NCBI GenBank assembly: GCA_050084985.1
Contig: JBITNC010000001.1
Span: 40,362,001-40,426,000 of the forward strand
Source: Nageia nagi
Taxonomy: Eukaryota > Pinophyta
Length of the DNA: 64,000 nucleotides
Reading direction: 5' to 3'
The notes beneath the pieces were generated by a model that ran no database searches, was not told where the DNA came from, and saw only the letters and a list, made by a program, of their open reading frames with translations. This document shows positions 12,500 through 24,346 of this stretch, piece by piece; position 1 is the stretch's first letter; each line of letters begins with the position of its first letter. A program made the position numbers and the translations under genes.

Positions 12500-13298
12500 T
12501 GTTGATATGTATTTTTGTATAACCTAGGTTTTTACTCAAAGTGAACTAAATACACATAAACATTTATTGTATGATTTATCTAATCTAATTAACACAAATA
12601 AATATACATGAATAAGGAAATATAATAGTACAATAATAGAATAATGAATTTACATTGATGTCAAGATGTAAAATAAGCTACACACACTAGAGATAAAGGA
12701 ATTGATAGAAAAATAAATACATGTATATCCTTACCTATGTTGAAATTGAAGATATGATATAAGAACTTATCGAGGAGGAGTAACCTTGTTGTGTGAAACC
12801 CAAGGCCAACTACAAAAGAAAACACCAACATGGGTACTAATCTTTGAGAGCTCAATGCAGGCATGAATGTTCCTAAGGAATAAGGCTTACCAATGAGGAT
12901 TAATGAAAAAAAAATATGATGACAAGTCAAATAGATCTAATGATCATGGAAGTGGACAACATATATTCGCTTGAGTGATAAAAAGATTCCAATCTCAATA
13001 GGTGGCATTTAGAAATACCTAAGTGTATAGTACCGACTATTGAGATGTAATCTTGACATCATCATGCTTTCCCTAGATTAGATATACTTACATTTATATT
13101 AGGTTTGATTCACCATTTGACCCATTGAATATAGGTTGAAGCCATCTTGGTGTACCTAACATAAAACAAAAGAACACAACCTAAGAAATATATGATAATA
13201 AGGTCAAATATGACTAACATATGATTAAATGTGATTAAATATGTGCATAAAGTTACACCTAAGTGGTACCATATTAAGGGAACCACTTTTAAGTATCA
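12500..13298 (-). mobile_element. 5' LTR of the minus-strand gypsy relic (third copy of the family)
   Basis: Minus-strand start TGATACTTAAAAGTGG and end CATATCAACA give a 799-bp unit. It is collinear with 2889-3215 plus 4070-4536 and inverted relative to 3216-4069. Its downstream side (lower coordinates) carries a primer-binding site and then a gag relic, which identifies it as a true LTR. Confidence 0.65.
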
Positions 13299-13309
13299 AT
13301 AGGATCCAA

Positions 13310-14220
13310 AGAATGTAAATTCATTGTAGTTATAGATCCCTATATTCAATAGAGAATACTTTAAATATTGGAGCATCTAGATGTAGATTTTTCTCATCTC
13401 TTAAGACCAATGGGGTCTTTTTTCTTAGGAATATTTTGAACTTGATGTTGTAGCCTTTGTTTCACTTACACTAGATGAGAAGAAATAGCTCTTGGAGACC
13501 CAAAAGAAGGATGCCAAAGCTTTGTTTGTTATCCAAATCAAGATATATGTTTCTATCTTTCCTAAGATTACAGAGTGCATATTTTAAAAAGTTTCATAGG
13601 ACACTCATGTGAATGCCTATAAAGGATGATCTAAGGTAAGAGTATACAAACTACAGCTCTTACATATAGAGTTTGAATATCTTATAATGGGAGATGATGA
13701 TTCCATTGAACTCTTCATGAATAGAGTTCAAGATTTGGTGAATGTTATTCATTCACATGGTGAGGAGCTTGTTGATACCCAAATTGTCGATAAGGTGTTG
13801 AAAATCCTTCCTCAAATGTTTGATCCTATTACCATTAACATTTAAGATTCCAAGGACTTAACTCAACTCACTCTTCTAGAGTTTCTTAGAAGTTTATAGA
13901 CATATGAGCATAGACTCTAGGCTAGATATGAGAACCTTGACCAAGCATTTCAAGGTAATATATAAATAAATGATTTGCCTTCTACTTCCTCCAATTCAAA
14001 ATCTACTTCAAGAGGATATTGTAGAAGTTATGGTAGTAGGGCCATGAAAGAAGTGGTCATGATAGAGGAATAGGTAGGTCAGCTAGTAGAGGCTAAGGAT
14101 CAACCCCATGATATTATGACTTATATAGAAAGGATGATCATAAAGAGTAATATTGCTACTAGAAGAAAAAATAAAACACCAATTACAATGAAGAGAAATA
14201 TGATGGAAATGTATTCCTAA
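13310..14220 (+). pseudogene. Ty1/copia gag relic
   Basis: Translated through stops this matches the copia gag (UBN2-type) pattern. An early F-x-x-ENFKYW segment (13345-13375) is followed by SLTLDEKK, then KKDAKALFVIQ (13510-13545). The later part ELFMNRVQDLVNVIHSHGEE (13710-13770) and VDKVLKILPQMFDPI fits the usual helical region. A Ser-rich segment follows, with no clear zinc knuckle. It forms the start of the host copia element that later insertions split. Stops are mostly TAG or TAA. Confidence 0.75.
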
Positions 14221-15726
14221 CTTACAATAATTTTGAAGTTGTTTATGACTAAATTTGGTATCTAGATAATGGATGCTAAATGCACATGACTAGGAAAAAA
14301 ATTGTTTACTCAACTTGAGGAAACTATCTTTGGAAAAGTTTGATTTGGTGATAATAGTCAAGTTGATATTATCAATAAGATCTCCATTGCTTTCAAATAA
14401 AAGACTAGCAAGATCATGCATATGCATGACACACTATATGTTCCCAAACTTAAGCATAATCTCTTTAGCATGAGTTAGATATGCTTGAAGAACTTTATGT
14501 TGGTTTTAAAGAGTAAAAATTGCACCATGCCTAATGAGACCAATTGAAAATTCAATGCCACTATTATCATGATTGAGAATAGAATATATATGTTAAAAAA
14601 ATAGTTAGGTGCTATCAAATGTATAAATACTATACTTGATCCTAATTGGTTATGACATAAGAGGTTTGGAAATCTCAACTTCAACTCATTATGTGGATTG
14701 AACAAGCTTGTGAGAGGTATGGATACCTTCTCACTTCCATCTAATACTTTGTGTAAAAGCTACATTTTTTGGAAACAACACCTAGATAAGTTTCTCTCAA
14801 ACTAAAAATGTACCCAAAAGCCTTTGAAATTAGTGCATGTAGATATTTACAAACTAATGCAAACTCCAACCTTGGCCATGTGTAGTTATATACTTATTTT
14901 TCTTGATGACTATTCCTAAATGCATTGGTTATATTTATTTTAGGCCAAGTTATATGCCTTTGACACTTTTATCAATTTCAAGGCACTAGATGAAAAGCAA
15001 TCCGAATTTAGCATTAAGAGATTTTGTACTAACCATGTGAATAATTCACTTCAAATGAGTTCAAAGACTTTTGTAATAAACATGGGATCAAGAAATAATA
15101 TATAACTACCTACACTCCATAGAAGAATGGATTGGTAGAGAGAAAGAACTAGACATTCACTAAGATGATCCAAAGTATACTCAAGGATATGGGCATGGAC
15201 AACAAATTATGGGGGGAAGCTATTCATATAATTATTTACATTTTGAATCTCTATTACAAAAGATATATAACATTCAACTCCATATGAGGCTTAGTTTGGT
15301 AAGAAACCTAATATATCCTACCTTTGGAACTTTGGATCTACATGTTATGTGCATGTACCCAAGGAGAACATGAAAAAATTGGATGAAAAATTCATAAAAT
15401 GTATCTTTATGGGATACTCTAATCAGTACAAATCTTACAATGCTATGATCTAGTTATTAGGAAATTGCATATCAACTTGGATGTAATCTTTCATAAAGGA
15501 GGAGCATACAAGAAGGATTATGAGGCCCTCAACATCACTCCAAAGTTTGAAGACACGCATTCTAATGAGTTGTCAAAGCTAATGTAGCCTACCTAGCCTC
15601 TCCAACCTTAATAGCCTAAATTCCCTATGTTTAAAACTCCTAAGAGAAGGGTTACCAAAGATCATCCAAAATCTTAAATGTTGGATACAAATTTCACTAA
15701 AAGAGTGACTAGGAAATAAGCAAGAG
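14221..15726 (+). pseudogene. Ty1/copia protease and integrase relic
   Basis: Order seen: a degraded protease (IWYLDNGC near 14250, where WYLDSGC with active-site Asp-Ser-Gly is usual; Asn replaces Ser), then the GAG-pre-integrase motif (HKRFGNLNFNSLCGLNKLVR near 14656), then the integrase core beginning LVHVDIYKL (14833-14860) with LIFLDDYS. Further on are the segments matching 'QNGVVERKNRT', FGKKPNISYL and STCYVHVPKENM, and a Gln/Pro-rich linker. The reading ends at 15726, where a chromovirus LTR begins. The same copia frame resumes at 24347 with reverse transcriptase. Confidence 0.8.
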
Positions 15727-16097
15727 TGTTAGGGTCCTACATCCTAACATTTAATTAGGATATAATAGTTTATTTAATTAGGCTATAAGCTTTTGTTAAA
15801 TATTAATGGCTGACATATTTGTAAGGAAAACTATCATTTTGTATGGAGGAGCTAAATTAGGTTTAGCATAAGCAGATTATAAATACTTGTGGTGAAGTCA
15901 TTTGTAAACGTCTTGAAAATTATATTATTCAGAGAGGAATAGGAGGGAGCCCCCTCAAATATGCATGCGATTCATTTTAAATTTCTATTATATAAATATA
16001 ATGTTATTTTATTCCATTATGAGATTGAATTCTTGTTGAATTTTGAACTTTCTATATTTTGTTTGAATTCCTTCTTAGAACTTGTAGGTTCCTAACA
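15727..16097 (+). mobile_element. Chromovirus LTR, copy 1
   Basis: 371 bp, TGTTAGG...CCTAACA with perfect 7-bp inverted ends. By eye it differs from copy 2 at about 10 of the first 250 positions. Confidence 0.9.
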
Positions 16098-16099
16098 TC

Positions 16100-16111
16100 T
16101 GGTATTAAAGC
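16100..16111 (+). other. Primer-binding site, copy 1
   Basis: TGGTATTAAAGC corresponds to the initiator-Met site TGGTATCAGAGC. The internal CAG has become TAA, i.e. both cytosines of one CAG/CTG site have decayed. Confidence 0.8.
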
Positions 16112-17264
16112 ATCAATTTTGGAATTTGTGGGAAAGGTCAAAGTGACTTGAAACTCAAGGAGATCAAAATGAATTAAACCCAAAAGGTTAGATCTACTTG
16201 TTACCTAAAAGGTTAGAGAAACTAAAAACTCAAAAAGTGGAGTGAATTGAACCCAAAAGGTGAGAATGACTTGTAACTTGAAAGGTCAGAGTGACTGAGC
16301 TTGAAAGGTCAAAGTAACCTAAAGCTTGAAGAGATTGGAGCAACTTGAAGCTTGAAAAACATAATTTTGGTACCTATACCATTATGATTATTTTTTTATG
16401 CTAATAATTTCAACATATAGCATCCATACACTTTTTAATTTCTAAAAATCATCATATTGGGAACTATCCTATTGTGATTGTTTTTTTATTCTAATCCTTT
16501 GACACTTTTATCAATTTCAAGGTACTAGATGAAAAGAAATTTGAATTAAGAATTATGAGATTTTGTACTAACCATGTGAATAATTCACTTCAAATGAGTT
16601 CAAATACTTTTTTAATAAACATGGGATCAAGAAATATTATATAACTACCTACACTCCATAGAAGAATGGAGTGGTAGAGAGAAAGAACTAGACATTCATT
16701 GAGATGGTCCAAAGTATACTCAAGGATATGGGAATGGAAAACAAATTATGGGGGGAAGCTATTCATATAATTATTTAAATTTTGAATATCTATTAAAAAA
16801 GATATATAACATTCAACTCCCTATGAGGCTTAGTTTGGTAAGAAGCCTAATATATCCTACCTTTGGAACTTTGGCTCTACATGTTATGCGCATGTGCCCA
16901 AGGAGAACATGTAAAAATTGGATGAAAAATTCATCAAATGTATCTTTTGGGGATACTCTAATCAGTACAAAGATTACAATTCTATGATCTAGTTATTAGG
17001 AAATTGCATATCAACTTGGATGTAACCTTTCATAAAGGAGGAGCATACAAGAAGGATTATAAGGCCCTCAACATCACTCCAAAGTTTGAAGACACCCATT
17101 CTAATGAGTTGGCAAAGCCAATGTAGCCTACCTAGCCTCTCCAACCTTAATAGCCTAAATTCCCTATGTTTATAACTCCTAAGAGAAGGGTTACCAAAGA
17201 TCATCCAAAATCTTAAATGTTGGATACAAATTTCACTAGAAGAGTGACTAGAAACGAGCAAGAG

Positions 17265-17635
17265 TGTTAGGGTCCTACATCCTAACATTTAATTAGGATA
17301 TAATAGTTTATTTAATTAGGCTATAAGCTTTTGTTAAATATTAAGGGCTCACATATTTGTAAGGAAAACTATCATTTTGTATGGAGGAGCTAAATTAGGG
17401 TTAGGATAAGTAGATTATAAATACTTATGGTGAAGTCATTTGTAAACTTCTTGAAAAATATATTATTCAGAGAGGAATAGGAAGGAGCCCCCTCAAAGAT
17501 GCATGCGATTCATTTTCAATTTCTATTATATCAATATAATGTTATTTTATTCCATTATTAGATTGAATGCTTGTTGAATTTTGAACTTTCTATATTTTGT
17601 TTGAATTCCTTCTTAGAACTTGTAGGTTCTTAACA
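17265..17635 (+). mobile_element. Chromovirus LTR, copy 2
   Basis: 371 bp, starting TGTTAGG and ending CTTAACA. It lies in the second unit of the triplication. Confidence 0.9.
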
Positions 17636-17637
17636 TC

Positions 17638-17649
17638 TGGTATTAAAGC
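17638..17649 (+). other. Primer-binding site, copy 2
   Basis: TGGTATTAAAGC, identical to copy 1, so the CAG-to-TAA change predates the triplication. Confidence 0.8.
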
Positions 17650-18803
17650 ATCAATTTTTGAATTTGTGGGAAAGGTCAAAGTGACTTGAAATTCAAGGAG
17701 ATCAAAGTGACTTAACCTTAAAAGGTTAGATCTACTTGTTACCTAAAAGGTTAGAGAAACTAAAAACTCAAAAATTGGAGTGAGTTGAACCCAAAAGGTG
17801 AGAATGACTTGTAACTTGAGAGGTCAGAGTGACTGAGCTTGAAAGGTCAAAGCAACCTAAAGCTTGAAGAGATTGGAGTGACTTGAATCTTGAAAAACAT
17901 AATTTTGGGACCTATACCATTATGATTATTTTTTTATGCTAATAATTTCAACATATAGCATCCATACACTTTTTAATTTCTAAAAATCATAATATTGGAA
18001 ACTATCCTATTGTGATTATTTTTTAATGCTAATCCTTTGACACTTTTATCAATTTCAAGGCACTAGATGAAAAGCAATTCGAATTTCACATTAAGAGATT
18101 TTGTACTAAACATGTGGAGAATTCACTTCAAATGAGTTCAAAGAATTGTGTGATAAACATGGGATCAAGAAATAGTATATAACTATCTACACTCCATGGA
18201 AGAATGGAGTGGTAGAGAGAAAGAACTAGACATTCACTAAGATGGTCCAAAGTATACTCAAGGATATGGGCATGGACAACAAATTATGGGGGGAATATAT
18301 TCATATAATTATTTACATTTTGAATCTCTATTAAAATATATATATAACATTCAACTCCCTATGAGGCTTAGTTTGGTAAGAAACCTAATATATCCTACCT
18401 TTGGAACTTTGGCTCTACATGTTATGTGCATGTGCCCAAGGAGAACATGTAAAAATTGGATGGAAAATTCATAAAATGTATATTTATGGGATAATCTAAT
18501 CAGTACAAAGCTTACAATTCTATGATCTAGTTATTAGGAAATTGCATATCAACTTGGATGTAATCTTTCATAAAGGAGGAGCATACAAGAAGGATTATGA
18601 GGCCCTCAACATCACTCCAAAGTTTGAAGACACCCATTCTAATGAGTTGGCAAAGCCAATGTAGCCTACCTAGCCTCTCCAACCTCAATAGCCTAAATTC
18701 CCTATTTTTACAACTCCTAAGAGAAGGGTTACCAAATATCATCCAAAATCTTAAATGTTGGATACAAATTTCACTAGAAGAGTGACTAGGAAACAAGCAA
18801 GAG

Positions 18804-19174
18804 TGTTAAGGTCCTACATCCTAACATTTAATTAGGATATAATAGTTTATTTAATTAGGCTATAAGCTTTTGTTAAATATTAAGGGATGACATATTTGTA
18901 AGGAAAACTATCATTTTGTATGGAGGAGCTAAATTAGGGTTAGGATAAGCAGATTATAAATACTTGTGGTGAAGTCATTTGTAAACATCTTGAAAATTAT
19001 ATTATTCAGAGAGGAATAGGAGGGAGCCCCCTCAAAGATGCATACGATTCATTTTCAATTTGTATTATATCAATATAATTTTATTTTATTCCATTATGAG
19101 ATTGAATGCTTGTTGAATTTTGAACTTTCTATATTTTGTTTGAATTCCTTCTCGGAACTTGTAGGTTCCTAACA
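18804..19174 (+). mobile_element. Chromovirus LTR, copy 3 (adjoins the interior)
   Basis: 371 bp, starting TGTTAAG and ending CCTAACA. This copy leads directly into the leader and gag of the chromovirus. Confidence 0.9.
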
Positions 19175-19176
19175 TC

Positions 19177-19188
19177 TGGTATTAAAGC
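19177..19188 (+). other. Primer-binding site, copy 3
   Basis: TGGTATTAAAGC, two bases after the LTR end; same decayed initiator-Met type as the other two. Confidence 0.8.
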
Positions 19189-19910
19189 ATCAATTTTTGA
19201 ATTTGTGGGAAAGGTCAGAGTGACTTGAAATTCAAGGAGATCGAAGTTACTTAAACCCAAAAGGTCAGATCTACTTATTACCTAAAAGGTTAGAGAAACT
19301 AAAAACTCAAAAACTGGAGTGAGCTGAACCCAAAAGGTGAGAATGACTTGTAACTTGAAAGGTCAGAGTGACTGAGCTTGAAAGGTCAAAGCAACCTAAA
19401 GCTTGAAGATATTGGAGTGACTTGAAGCTTGAAAAACATAATTTTGGGACCTATACCATTATGATTATTTTTTTATGCTAATAATTTCAACATATAGCAT
19501 CCATACACTTTTTAATTTCTAAAAATCATCATATTGGGAACTATCGTATTGTGATTATTTTTCTATGCTAATCATTTTGATACATAGCACCCATACACTT
19601 TTTTAGTTTCTAAAAATAAAATTTTATAAAAATAATAGTTTCTTAAAATAGCAATTCTTGAAAAAGCAATATGGTAGATGGTTGAATATCTCTAGATGTA
19701 AATAAGATTTGGAGGAAATTAGAAACTCTAGCAACACAATTGGGATCCCATTCTCCACCAGAGATACATAGTATAATGCAAATAATACATAAAGCCTATA
19801 TTGAGATGTAACAAAAGTTTTAATATCTTGAACAAAATATTGCAAGTGGATCTAAACCCTCCACTAGGAAAGGTTTCAATAACTCCTATAGACCACAACC
19901 AACTTGCATT

Positions 19911-20575
19911 ATTTTGTGGACAACAAAAATAGACTTCCCAAGATTTGATGGTGATGATCCTACTAGTTGGGTGTATCAAGTTGAACAATATTTTCTCTAA
20001 ATCAAATTCTCAATGATCAAAAAGCTAATCTTGCCTCATTTCATTTCAAAAATAAAGCTATTCAATGGTACCAATGGGCCTAAAAAGCAAATGCAACCCC
20101 ATCCTAGGGCTACTTTACCAAACACCTCCATATCATATTCAGCCCAAGTGATTTTGAAGATTTCTCTACTGCGCTCACCAAATTGCACCAAAAAACCATA
20201 ATTAGAGAATATCAAATAGAATTTGAGAACTTAGCAAACCACATGGAAGGATTCAATGATACATTTTATCATAGTTATTTCATTAGTGGATTTAAGGTAG
20301 ACATTTAGGTAAAAGTTAAAATATTTAAACCAAAGACCATGATGGCTACAGAAGGACTTACCAAGTTCGAAGATGATAAAGCTAATGCATAATGAAAACA
20401 TACCAAGCACCTCACTTGGAAATCATAACCTTCTCAAGGTGGCTCAAAGCTAGTATATGCCTTGCCAATTAAGAGATTAACACCTACTAAGATGGATGAA
20501 TATAAGAAGAAAGGACTTTGCTATAATTGTGATGAGAAATTTACATTGAGTCATCATTGTACTACCCAAAAACTA
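19911..20575 (+). pseudogene. Chromovirus gag relic
   Basis: The relic opens with DFPRFDGDDPTSWVYQVEQY (19935-19995), the signature of plant chromovirus gag proteins. Further on are the motif FENLANHMEGFNDTF (20220-20265) and a Lys-rich hinge. It ends with the zinc knuckle GLCYNCDEKFTLSHHC (20514-20560), where Cys and His ligands remain. Several frameshifts and TAG/TAA stops break it. It lies about 740 bases after LTR copy 3 and continues into the protease. Confidence 0.8.
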
Positions 20576-21040
20576 TATGTGTTGGATGCACAAGCTCCTA
20601 GGGAACCCTTTGATGATGCTTTTGAGGATGTAATAGTAGAGGTTGAAGATGAGGAAGAACAACCCAATGAAACTATTCCTAAAATTTCTTATGATGCACT
20701 CTATAGGTTTAATTCTCCATAGAATATTAAAGTTAAGGGATATTTTAAGGACCAAATGTTGATAATATTGTTGGATTTATGTAGCACTCATAATTTTATG
20801 GATCCTAACATGTCTAAAAATACCTATGCCTACATCTACCCATAAAATAATTTTGAGGTTTATGATTGATAATGTAGGAAAAATTGCTTGTAAAGGATGG
20901 TGTTCAAATATCAAACTCAGTATGGGGGATTACAAGCTACAAAGTGACATGTATGTTTTACCATTGGGTGGGTGTAATATGGTCCTTGGTATACAGTGGT
21001 CGATGATATTAGGCCTCATTCTCTAGTATTTTTTAGAGCT
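20576..21040 (+). pseudogene. Chromovirus aspartic protease relic
   Basis: After an acidic linker (EVEDEEEQ near 20640) comes the active-site region LLDLCSTHNFMDPN (20765-20810). The family has LIDSGSTHNFID, so the catalytic Asp-Ser-Gly reads Asp-Leu-Cys and the fold could not work. The distal segment NMVLGIQWSMILG (20980-21020) matches the conserved end of the domain. The order gag, protease, RT is as expected. Confidence 0.75.
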
Positions 21041-21329
21041 TTGGATGTAATTCAAGGTTGATGATAGCAAATACATTCTCAAAGGACTTCAAGTAGGATA
21101 GTCTAAAATAATTAGTTCTCACCACATGGATAAATTGTTGAAGAAAGGAGGTAAATGAGTGGTGGGACAAATCTTTGTGCTCCAAACAACCATGATAGAA
21201 TTATGCAAAGTATAAGAGCTACAACAAGTTCTCACTCGACATGCTAATATTTATGAGGAACCCAACGAAGTGTCCCCCAACTACCCTCATGACCATGCAA
21301 TTCAATTGATTCCAAGAAGTCAACCATCC

Positions 21330-22570
21330 ACCATTTTGCCCTACCATTATCCTTGACTATGGAAGTATTAAATAGAAACATTGGTCAATGATATGTTGCA
21401 AGCTAATATCATTTATCCTAGCATGAGTCCCTACTCCTCTCTAATTCTAGTGGTGCATAAGAAAGATGGATTTTGGTGAATGTGCATCAAATTATGAGTC
21501 TTGAATAAAATCACCATAAAGGACAAGTTTCCCATGCATATCATATATGAATTGCTACATGAATTCCATGGTGCAAAATAATTCTCCAAATTATACCTTC
21601 GATCAGGATATCATCAAATCTGGTCATATAAAGAGGACTTTCTTAAAACAACTTTCTTCGCTCATGAAAGTCATTATGAGTTCCTTGTAATGTCATTTGG
21701 CCTAAACAATGCACCATATACATTTAGAAGTTTGATGAACTAGATATTATGCCCTCTTCTTTGTAAATTCATTTTAGTTTTCTTTAATGATATTTTGATC
21801 TATAGCAAAACTTGAGAGAACCATTTGGCCCACCTAGACCAAATACTATAACTTCTTTAGGACAACCAATTGTATGCTAGGTGCTCTAAATATTCTTTTA
21901 GCAATCAAGAACTTGAGTACGTTGGACACATCATATCAAAGGAAGATGTTAAGGTGGACCCCATCAAGATTGAGGATATGCAAACTTGGCCCCTTCCCAA
22001 ATTATTGAAAGGCCTATGAGGTTTTTTAGGATTTATAGGCTATTATCATAAATTTGTAAAGGATTATGGTAAAATTATATCTCCCATCATTGCTTTGTTG
22101 AAAAAGAATGCTTTCAATTGGTCAACAGCTACCAAAGAAGCTTTTCATCAATTGAAGGTCACCATGTGCTCGACCCTAGTACTAGCTATGCCAAACTTCT
22201 CTAAAACTTTTATCATTGAAAGTGACACCTTTGAGTGTAAGACTTGGAGCTATATTAATGTAGGAAGGATGACCCTTTGAATTCATAAGCAAATTTCTTT
22301 TAGGTTATAATATGGTCAAATCTACCTATGAAAAAGAAATTTTGGCAATCATCCATATCATTTAGCATTGGATGCCCTACCTCATCAATCATCATTTCAT
22401 CATCTAAACATATCATCATAGCTTGAAATACCTCTTGTAATAACACATATCCACCCTTTAACAACAAAAATGGATTCTAAAACTTTTGGGGTATGAGTAT
22501 GAAATTATGTATAGAAAACATAATGAGAATGTGGTGGTTGATGCCCTATCTCACAAATTTGAATAACCTA
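21330..22570 (+). pseudogene. Chromovirus reverse transcriptase and RNase H relic
   Basis: RT blocks are visible in order: MSPYSSLILVVHKKDGFW (21421-21475), KDKFPMHIIYELLHEF (21520-21565), [19 protein letters not shown] (21690-21726) and then FFNDILIYS (21781-21807), where the catalytic YxDD box has become FFND. GHIISKEDVKVDPIKI and FLGFIGYYHKFVKDYGKI follow. RNase H is represented by FIIESDTFE (22211-22237) and the end motif YRKHNENVVVDALSHKFE (22511-22564). Many stops are TAG. The element cannot encode an active polymerase. Confidence 0.85.
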
Positions 22571-23974
22571 TGGTGTTGCAGGCTCCTCCCTCCCTTGTTC
22601 CTTAATGGCTTGATCAAGTAAAATAATAATGGCCTTAGGATAGTGTCTCATAAATAGTAATCCAATAGTTACAAGCTAACCCAACTAGTAATCTCCCATT
22701 CTCTTGGGCTAATGGAATTTTAAGATTCAAAGTTCATGTTGCCTTGTTGGTAAATTATGCATGTTGAGAACAAATACTCTAGGAGTTACATATGACACTA
22801 TTAGCTAAACACTCTAGATTTTTGAAACCTTATCAATGTATGCTTTACTCCTTCTATTGGCTAGGTATAAAATAATATATCAAGAAATTTATGTCAAAAA
22901 ATGATGTTTATCAATATCAGAAAGGTGAGACAGTGGGGACCCTAGGATTGCTTGAGCCTCTACCCATATCAGAGCATACTTGGATACATATCTCCATGGA
23001 TTTCATTTAAGGCCTTCCTAAATCCTATGAAAAAGTAGTTATCTTGGTAATGATGGATTAACTCTTTAAATTTGCACATTTTTGTCCATTAGCACATCCC
23101 TACAAAGGTGTGAATGTGGTGCAATAAATTTTGGTAGGAGTTCTTTAAACTTTAGGATACTAAAATCAATATGAGCTTAACATATCACCCTTATATATAT
23201 GGTTAGATAGAGATTATTAATAAAGAAATATATCTTTATTACTTTGCATTTGCCCAACTAGTTCACTAGGTCAAATGGATTCCCTTAGCTGAATGGTGGT
23301 TTAACACTTCTTATCATACACCCATAAATATGAATCTATTTGAAGCCTTGTATGATAAACCCCCACCCATAGTCACATCCTACATCTCAAAAAGCATTAA
23401 TGTTCAAGTAGTCAACACCACCTTGTCCAATCAAGGAGAAATAGTTCATATCCCTCAAGAAAATCTTTAGATAGCTCAACACCAAATGAAATAAAAAGCT
23501 ATAAATAATGGATCAAACAATAATTCCATGAAGGTGATATGGTTTTCTTAAGGCTTCAACTATATCACTAGACTTCCTTCAAATTGAAAGGTTGCCAAAA
23601 AATAGCCCCTAATTTTATGGACCTTATAAGATACTCCAATGCATTGGCCCTTTAGCATACAAGCTAGCACTTTTGGTATCATCAAAGATTCACCCTATTT
23701 TTCATGTCTCATGCCTAAAGCAAGTACTAGGCTCCCAAACCATCATTCAAATTGAATTACTAGAATTCATTGAGGAAGGCTCAATCTTGGTTGAACCTAA
23801 TACCATCCTAGACCATTGTACATGCTAGATCCATAATCATATGATTACTAAAGTTCTAATCTAGTGGCATGACTTAGCTCTTGAAGATGCAACATGGGAG
23901 ACTCTCCACTAGCTATAGTAGCAATTCCCTAATTTTCATCTTTAAGGATAAAGTTGTTCCCTAGAGGGGTGGCA
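22571..23974 (+). pseudogene. Chromovirus integrase with chromodomain-like tail, and polypurine tract
   Basis: After a linker, the integrase core is seen in ISMDFI-stop-GLPKSYEKVV (22990-23040), FAHFCPLAHPYKG and LAEWWFNTSYHT (23286-23321). The C-terminal region includes VKWIPLAEWWFN context and, near the end, WHDLALEDATWETLH (23866-23915). That segment matches the second half of the chromodomain found at the end of chromovirus integrases. The last codons read DKVVP-stop-RGG, typical of the family. A purine-rich tract AGAGGGGTGGCA (23963-23974) abuts the 3' LTR. The long frame is broken by many stops. Confidence 0.75.
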
Positions 23975-24339
23975 TTTTAGGATCCTACATCCTAATATTT
24001 AATTAGGCTATATTAGTTTATTTAATTAGATTATAGGCTTTTGTTAAATATTAAGAATCAACATATTTGTAAGGAAAACTACCATCTTATATGGAGCAAC
24101 TAAATTAGGGTTAGGGTAGGTGGATTATAAATACTTATGGTGAAGTCATTTGTAAGCATATTGAAAATTATATTGTTTACATAGGAGGTAGCCCCCTCAA
24201 ATAGGCTCATGATTCATTTTAGCTTTCTATTATATCAATCTATTATTATTTTTTTCCATTGTGAGATTGAATGCTTATTCAAGTTCAAACTTTATATATT
24301 TTGTGTGAATCTCTTCTTGGAAGTTGTAGGTTCCTAAAA
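23975..24339 (+). mobile_element. Chromovirus 3' LTR
   Basis: 365 bp starting TTTTAGGATCCTACATCC and ending GGTTCCTAAAA; the termini have decayed from TGTTAGG and CCTAACA. By eye it differs from the three 5' copies at about 14% of the first 250 positions. Confidence 0.85.
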
Positions 24340-24346
24340 AAAAGAG

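Larger units (their letters stand above)
14957..19572 (+). repeat. Tandem triplication of a copia/gypsy chimeric unit
   Basis: Three units of 1538-1539 bp: 14957-16495, 16496-18033 and 18034 to about 19572. Each holds the 3' part of the copia integrase region, a 371-bp chromovirus LTR, the primer-binding site and the chromovirus leader. The two unit-to-unit junctions (16496 and 18034) read CTAATCCTTTGACAC. They join leader sequence (ATCATTTTGATAC near 19570) to copia sequence (GCCTTTGACAC at 14956), a microhomology of about eight bases. The third unit runs on into the gypsy interior. Confidence 0.9.
15727..24339 (+). mobile_element. Ty3/gypsy chromovirus inserted in the copia element
   Basis: The element starts with an LTR at 15727 and ends with an LTR at 24339. 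The interior carries gag, protease, RT, RNase H, integrase and a chromodomain-like tail in that order. AAGAG precedes the first LTR (15722-15726) and AAGAG occurs at 24342-24346, two or three bases beyond the last LTR, consistent with a 5-bp target duplication. Copia reading resumes right after it. The 5' end has been expanded by the tandem triplication, so three 5' LTR copies face one 3' LTR. Confidence 0.85.

Noticed and set aside
3050-12930. Similar minus-strand ORFs at 3050-3283 and 12661-12930 that could look like a conserved small protein
   Set aside because: Both lie inside copies of the same LTR family. The shared peptide reflects the LTR repeat, and no coding constraint is visible.
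12495-13301. CAATA on both sides of the LTR at 12500 as a target duplication
   Set aside because: CAATA at the right end is present in another family copy (near 4535), so it belongs to the element or is coincidental.
16989-18796. Minus-strand ORFs of 99 and 89 codons at 16989-17288 and 18527-18796 that resemble each other
   Set aside because: They are antisense shadows of the copia integrase segment repeated in the triplication; their similarity comes from the repeat.
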